A DNA stretch of 64,000 nucleotides from Brienomyrus brachyistius (Eukaryota; Chordata; Actinopteri; Osteoglossiformes; Mormyridae), in NCBI RefSeq assembly GCF_023856365.1, contig NC_064538.1:6257435-6321434 (forward strand), in the 5' to 3' direction. Both the position numbers and the translations under genes were made by a program. The stretch's first letter is position 1. The number at the start of each line of letters is the position of its first letter. Below, piece by piece: positions 60,861 through 64,000 of the stretch. A model generated the notes under the pieces. That model was not told the DNA's origin and did no database searches. It saw only the letters and a program-made list of their open reading frames with translations.

Positions 60861-63533
60861 TTGTCACGCAACAGGGGTGACATATATCTCCCTGAGCCTG
60901 CGCAGTTTGTCGGGTGTTATGGGTGGTCCCGAAGGGGTCTGACCCCCTCTGCTGGTGGTGGGCTGGGTTGGTGCGTGAGTTGTGTCACTGTGGGTCAGGG
61001 TCCTGACGGGTATTCCGGGTACTTTGGGACACTACGTGCGTCGAAGGCAGCTTTGTGGTTTGGTCTTGTGCTGGGTGGGGGTGCCTACCTTCTTCTGTGG
61101 CCCTGGGTTCGGCTTCCTGGAAAGTGGGGTGGGCCCTTTTCACGGCCCCCCTCTACTTCCCGCTCCCCCTCAGCACTACTGGTGGTCGCATGCCGGGGGG
61201 TCAGAATGGGGGGGGTGTCGCTGCTACTCCCCACATCAACTATTAGCACATCCATGGACAAATCGCTACATTCACACACAAGCATAAATACATACATATA
61301 TAGGTATGCATCCACACTTACCTGTACACCCCACACATGTAGATACACATACACAACCAATAGCAGACACGTTGTTTTTCTTTGTTTATTTTTTGTGTTT
61401 TTTTTTGTTTGAAATGGAAATTAAAAATAAAGCAGTCCTCCGCAGAGGAGGGGTGGTGGAGGGAATATATATGTAGATATATAAAATAATTGTCTCACAA
61501 CTAGGGTGACATACCTTGCCTGCTCACTCAATTTTAGTGCTCCTTAGTTATCCATACTGACCATCTAGTCTCTGTCACGGGAGATCGCGGGCAGAGCGGC
61601 GATCGTGCGTGCAGGCGGGCAAGGACAGGCAGACAAGCAGAAATCGGGGCAAAGTACGGGGTTTAATCGGGGACACGGAACTACGAACACTGACTGACAT
61701 CAATGACGGACGAAGGACTCAGGTAAGACACGGACTGAAATACACAGGACTGAGCAAATGAACTAGATACAGCTGGGTACAATTGGGAGAAAACACGTGG
61801 GTAATCAGGGGGCGTGGCACACAGGAGGAGCGGACGAGCCGGGCATGACAGAACCCCCCCCCAAAGGCGCGCTACTCCGGGCGCGCCAAGGAAGGGGGCG
61901 ACGGACGGGACGAGGCAAAACAGGACCTGAAAAACAAGAACAGAATCAACGCAGGACGGGGAACAGGACCGAAGCACAAAACATGGCAAGAGACAGAACG
62001 TAGGACAGGAGCTGACAAAGGGCTGGGAAAGCGGAGAGACAGATCTGTCACGGGAGATCGCGGGCAGAGCGGCGATCGTGCGTGCAGGCGGGCAAGGACA
62101 GGCAGACAAGCAGAAATCGGGGCAAAGTACGGGGTTTAATCGGGGACACGGAACTACGAACACTGACTGACATCAATGACGGACGAAGGACTCAGGTAAG
62201 ACACGGACTGAAATACACAGGACTGAGCAAATGAACTAGATACAGCTGGGTACAATCGGGAGAAAACACGTGGGTAATCAGGGGGCGTGGCACACAGGAG
62301 GAGCGGACGAGCCGGGCATGACAGTCTCGATACACCCATATATATATTTTTTTGGGAATATGGTGGGGTGCATGGGATTCCGCCGTCTGCCAGCGGTGGG
62401 GAGCTCGTACCCTGACCACTCCCTCACTTTTAATGTACCGCAGTTTTGAATTGCACACACTTCTGTTCACACACACATTCATACACACCGACATGTACAT
62501 ACATTACACACACACACATTGAGCGGGGGGGCAGATGGGGGCCTGAAGAGGGCCCCTTTTATTCTCCCTCTCTGGGCCCTTGGAGGGTGTGGTGGGTGGT
62601 CCCGGGGGGGGTTTGGAGAGTACCCGGAAAACCTGCCTGGTCCTTGACCCACAGTGGCACATCCTTGATGATAATACGTTGTTGTAAATTTGTATTATGT
62701 GGTGGTTGATGTTGCTATTTATTGTTATTGTTGTTATCACAGCTGCAGCTGTACTTATCATTTTTGTTATTGCTATTAATTTTGTTATTGGCTCTAGTTT
62801 TTCTTTTTATTTATTTTTATTATTTTTATTTTCTTTTTGTTTTTCTTAATTTTTTGTTTTTTTTACGCAATGGACATGAAAAAAAAAACAGTCCTCCGCA
62901 GAGGAGGGGTGGTGGAGGGAATATACATGTAAAAAAAAATAATTATTATATGGAGGTTGATGTTGCTATTTATTGTTATTGTTGTTATCATAACTGCAGC
63001 TGTACTTATCATTTTTGATAAAAAATGAAAAAAACATTTTTGATTTGAAAAAAAAAACAGTCCTCCGCAGAGGAGGGGTGGTGGAGGGAATATACATGTA
63101 AAAAAAATATTATTATATGAAGGTTGATGTTGCTATTTATTGTTATTGTTGTTATCATAACTGCAGCTGTACTTATCATTTTTGATAAAAAATGAAAAAA
63201 ACATTTTTGATTTGAAAAAAAAAACAGTCCTCCGCAGAGGAGGGGTGGTGGAGGGAATATACATGTAAAAAAAAATATTATTATATGAAGGTTGATGTTG
63301 CTATTTATTGTTATTGTTGTTATCATAACTGCTGCTGTACTTATCATTTTTGTTATTGCTATTACTATTGTTATTGGCTCTAGTTGTTTTTCTTTTTTTT
63401 ATTTTTATTATTTTTATTTTCTTTTTGTTTTTCTTTGTTTTTGTGTTTTTTTTCTTCATAATGGAAATTTAAAATAAAGTAGTCCTCCGCAGAGGAGGGG
63501 TGGTGGAGGGAATATGCATGTAAAAAAAAATAA
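60861..63533. repeat. Macrosatellite unit B3
   Basis: It has the same block order. It differs from B1 and B2 by single bases, for example CGAAGGCAG instead of CGAAGGCGG at about 61045, a variant shared with the partial unit B4. Confidence 0.93.
61573..62323 (-). mobile_element. TRIM-like LTR element in unit B3
   Basis: LTRs at 61573-61850 and 62046-62323, flanked by GTCTC (61568-61572 and 62324-62328). The left LTR again has ACAATTGGG. Confidence 0.92.
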
Positions 63534-64000
63534 TTGTCACGCAACAGGGGTGACATATATCTCCCTGAGCCTGCGCAGTTTGTCGGGTGTTATGGGTGGT
63601 CCCGAAGGGGTCTGACCCCCTCTGCTGGTGGTGGGCTGGGTTGGTGCGTGAGTTGTGTCACTGTGGGTCAGGGTCCTGACGGGTATTCCGGGTACTTTGG
63701 GACACTACGTGCGTCGAAGGCAGCTTTGTGGTTTGGTCTTGTGCTGGGTGGGGGTGCCTACCTTCTTCTGTGGCCCTGGGTTCGGCTTCCTGGAAAGTGG
63801 GGTGGGCCCTTTTCACGGCCCCCCTCTACTTCCCGCTCCCCCTCAGCACTACTGGTGGTCGCATGCCGGGGGGTCAGAATGGGGGGGGTGTCGCTGCTAC
63901 TCCCCACATCAACTATTAGCACATCCATGGACAAATCGCTACACTCACACACAAGCATAAATACATACATATATAGGTATGCATCCACACTTACCTGTAC
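63534..64000. repeat. Macrosatellite unit B4 (partial, cut by the window edge)
   Basis: Only the G-rich block and the beginning of the ATACATACATATATAGG region are present. The LTR element position lies beyond the window. Confidence 0.9.

Larger units (their letters stand above)
54842..64000. repeat. Macrosatellite array B (continues beyond the window)
   Basis: After a partial head (54842-55513) three complete units and part of a fourth follow with anchors at 55514, 58188, 60861 and 63534, a period of 2,674, 2,673 and 2,673 bp. Each complete unit contains one LTR-internal-LTR element at the same site. Units are nearly identical to each other. The right end is outside the window, so the copy number is unknown. 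Confidence 0.95.

Overview
The window is nuclear DNA from a vertebrate, most likely a ray-finned fish. It has a spliced gene start, an intact Tc1-type transposon, tRNA-derived SINEs, L2/Rex-like LINE remnants, LTR elements, a hAT-type MITE and many microsatellites. There is no bacterial or phage gene structure. Only two host genes are visible and both lie on the minus strand. The first is exon 1 of a MAPKAPK2-like kinase (3352-3630), with its first intron running off the left edge. The second is a small multi-exon gene whose exons (31557-33027) resemble the cystatin-fold adipokine chemerin (rarres2). Nearly everything else is mobile or tandemly repeated DNA.

Layout: 1-3351 is intron; 3352-4560 is the kinase exon and its upstream region. 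5311-7149 is a long foldback element. 8578-10213 is a complete Tc1-like transposon with an open 344-codon transposase. A SINE follows at 10400-10772. From about 10.6 kb to 20.5 kb lies a block (copy A) repeated almost base for base at 45.5-56.2 kb (copy B). Each copy carries a broken Gypsy-type integrase, a TATA/splice-donor region, a Tc1 remnant, a hAT MITE and a SINE, and each leads into a tandem array. Between the copies (28.7-45.5 kb) lie the chemerin-like exons, two dead LINE copies, LTR-like remnants, a 46-bp minisatellite and an inverted paralogue of the 8.5-10.4 kb region.

The most striking structure is the macrosatellite at 19.2-28.7 kb and 54.8-64.0 kb (the second runs off the window). 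Its basic unit is 1,918 bp. In copy B the unit is 2,673-2,674 bp because each unit contains the same non-coding LTR-internal-LTR element of about 751 bp at the same base, flanked by the same 5-bp duplication (GTCTC). One unit in array A (19834-21751) lacks the element, keeps a single GTCTC, and is shorter by the element plus one target copy. In the other array-A units the element has grown to alternating chains of five and four LTRs. A miniature LTR element thus entered one satellite unit, was amplified with the satellite, and expanded internally by LTR-LTR recombination.

Several insertions have their empty target site in a paralogous sequence within the same window (Tc1, SINE, hAT MITE, LTR element, and an L2-type retroposon present only in copy B), so their boundaries and relative ages can be read directly. 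All homology statements come from reading the sequence by eye; no searches were run.
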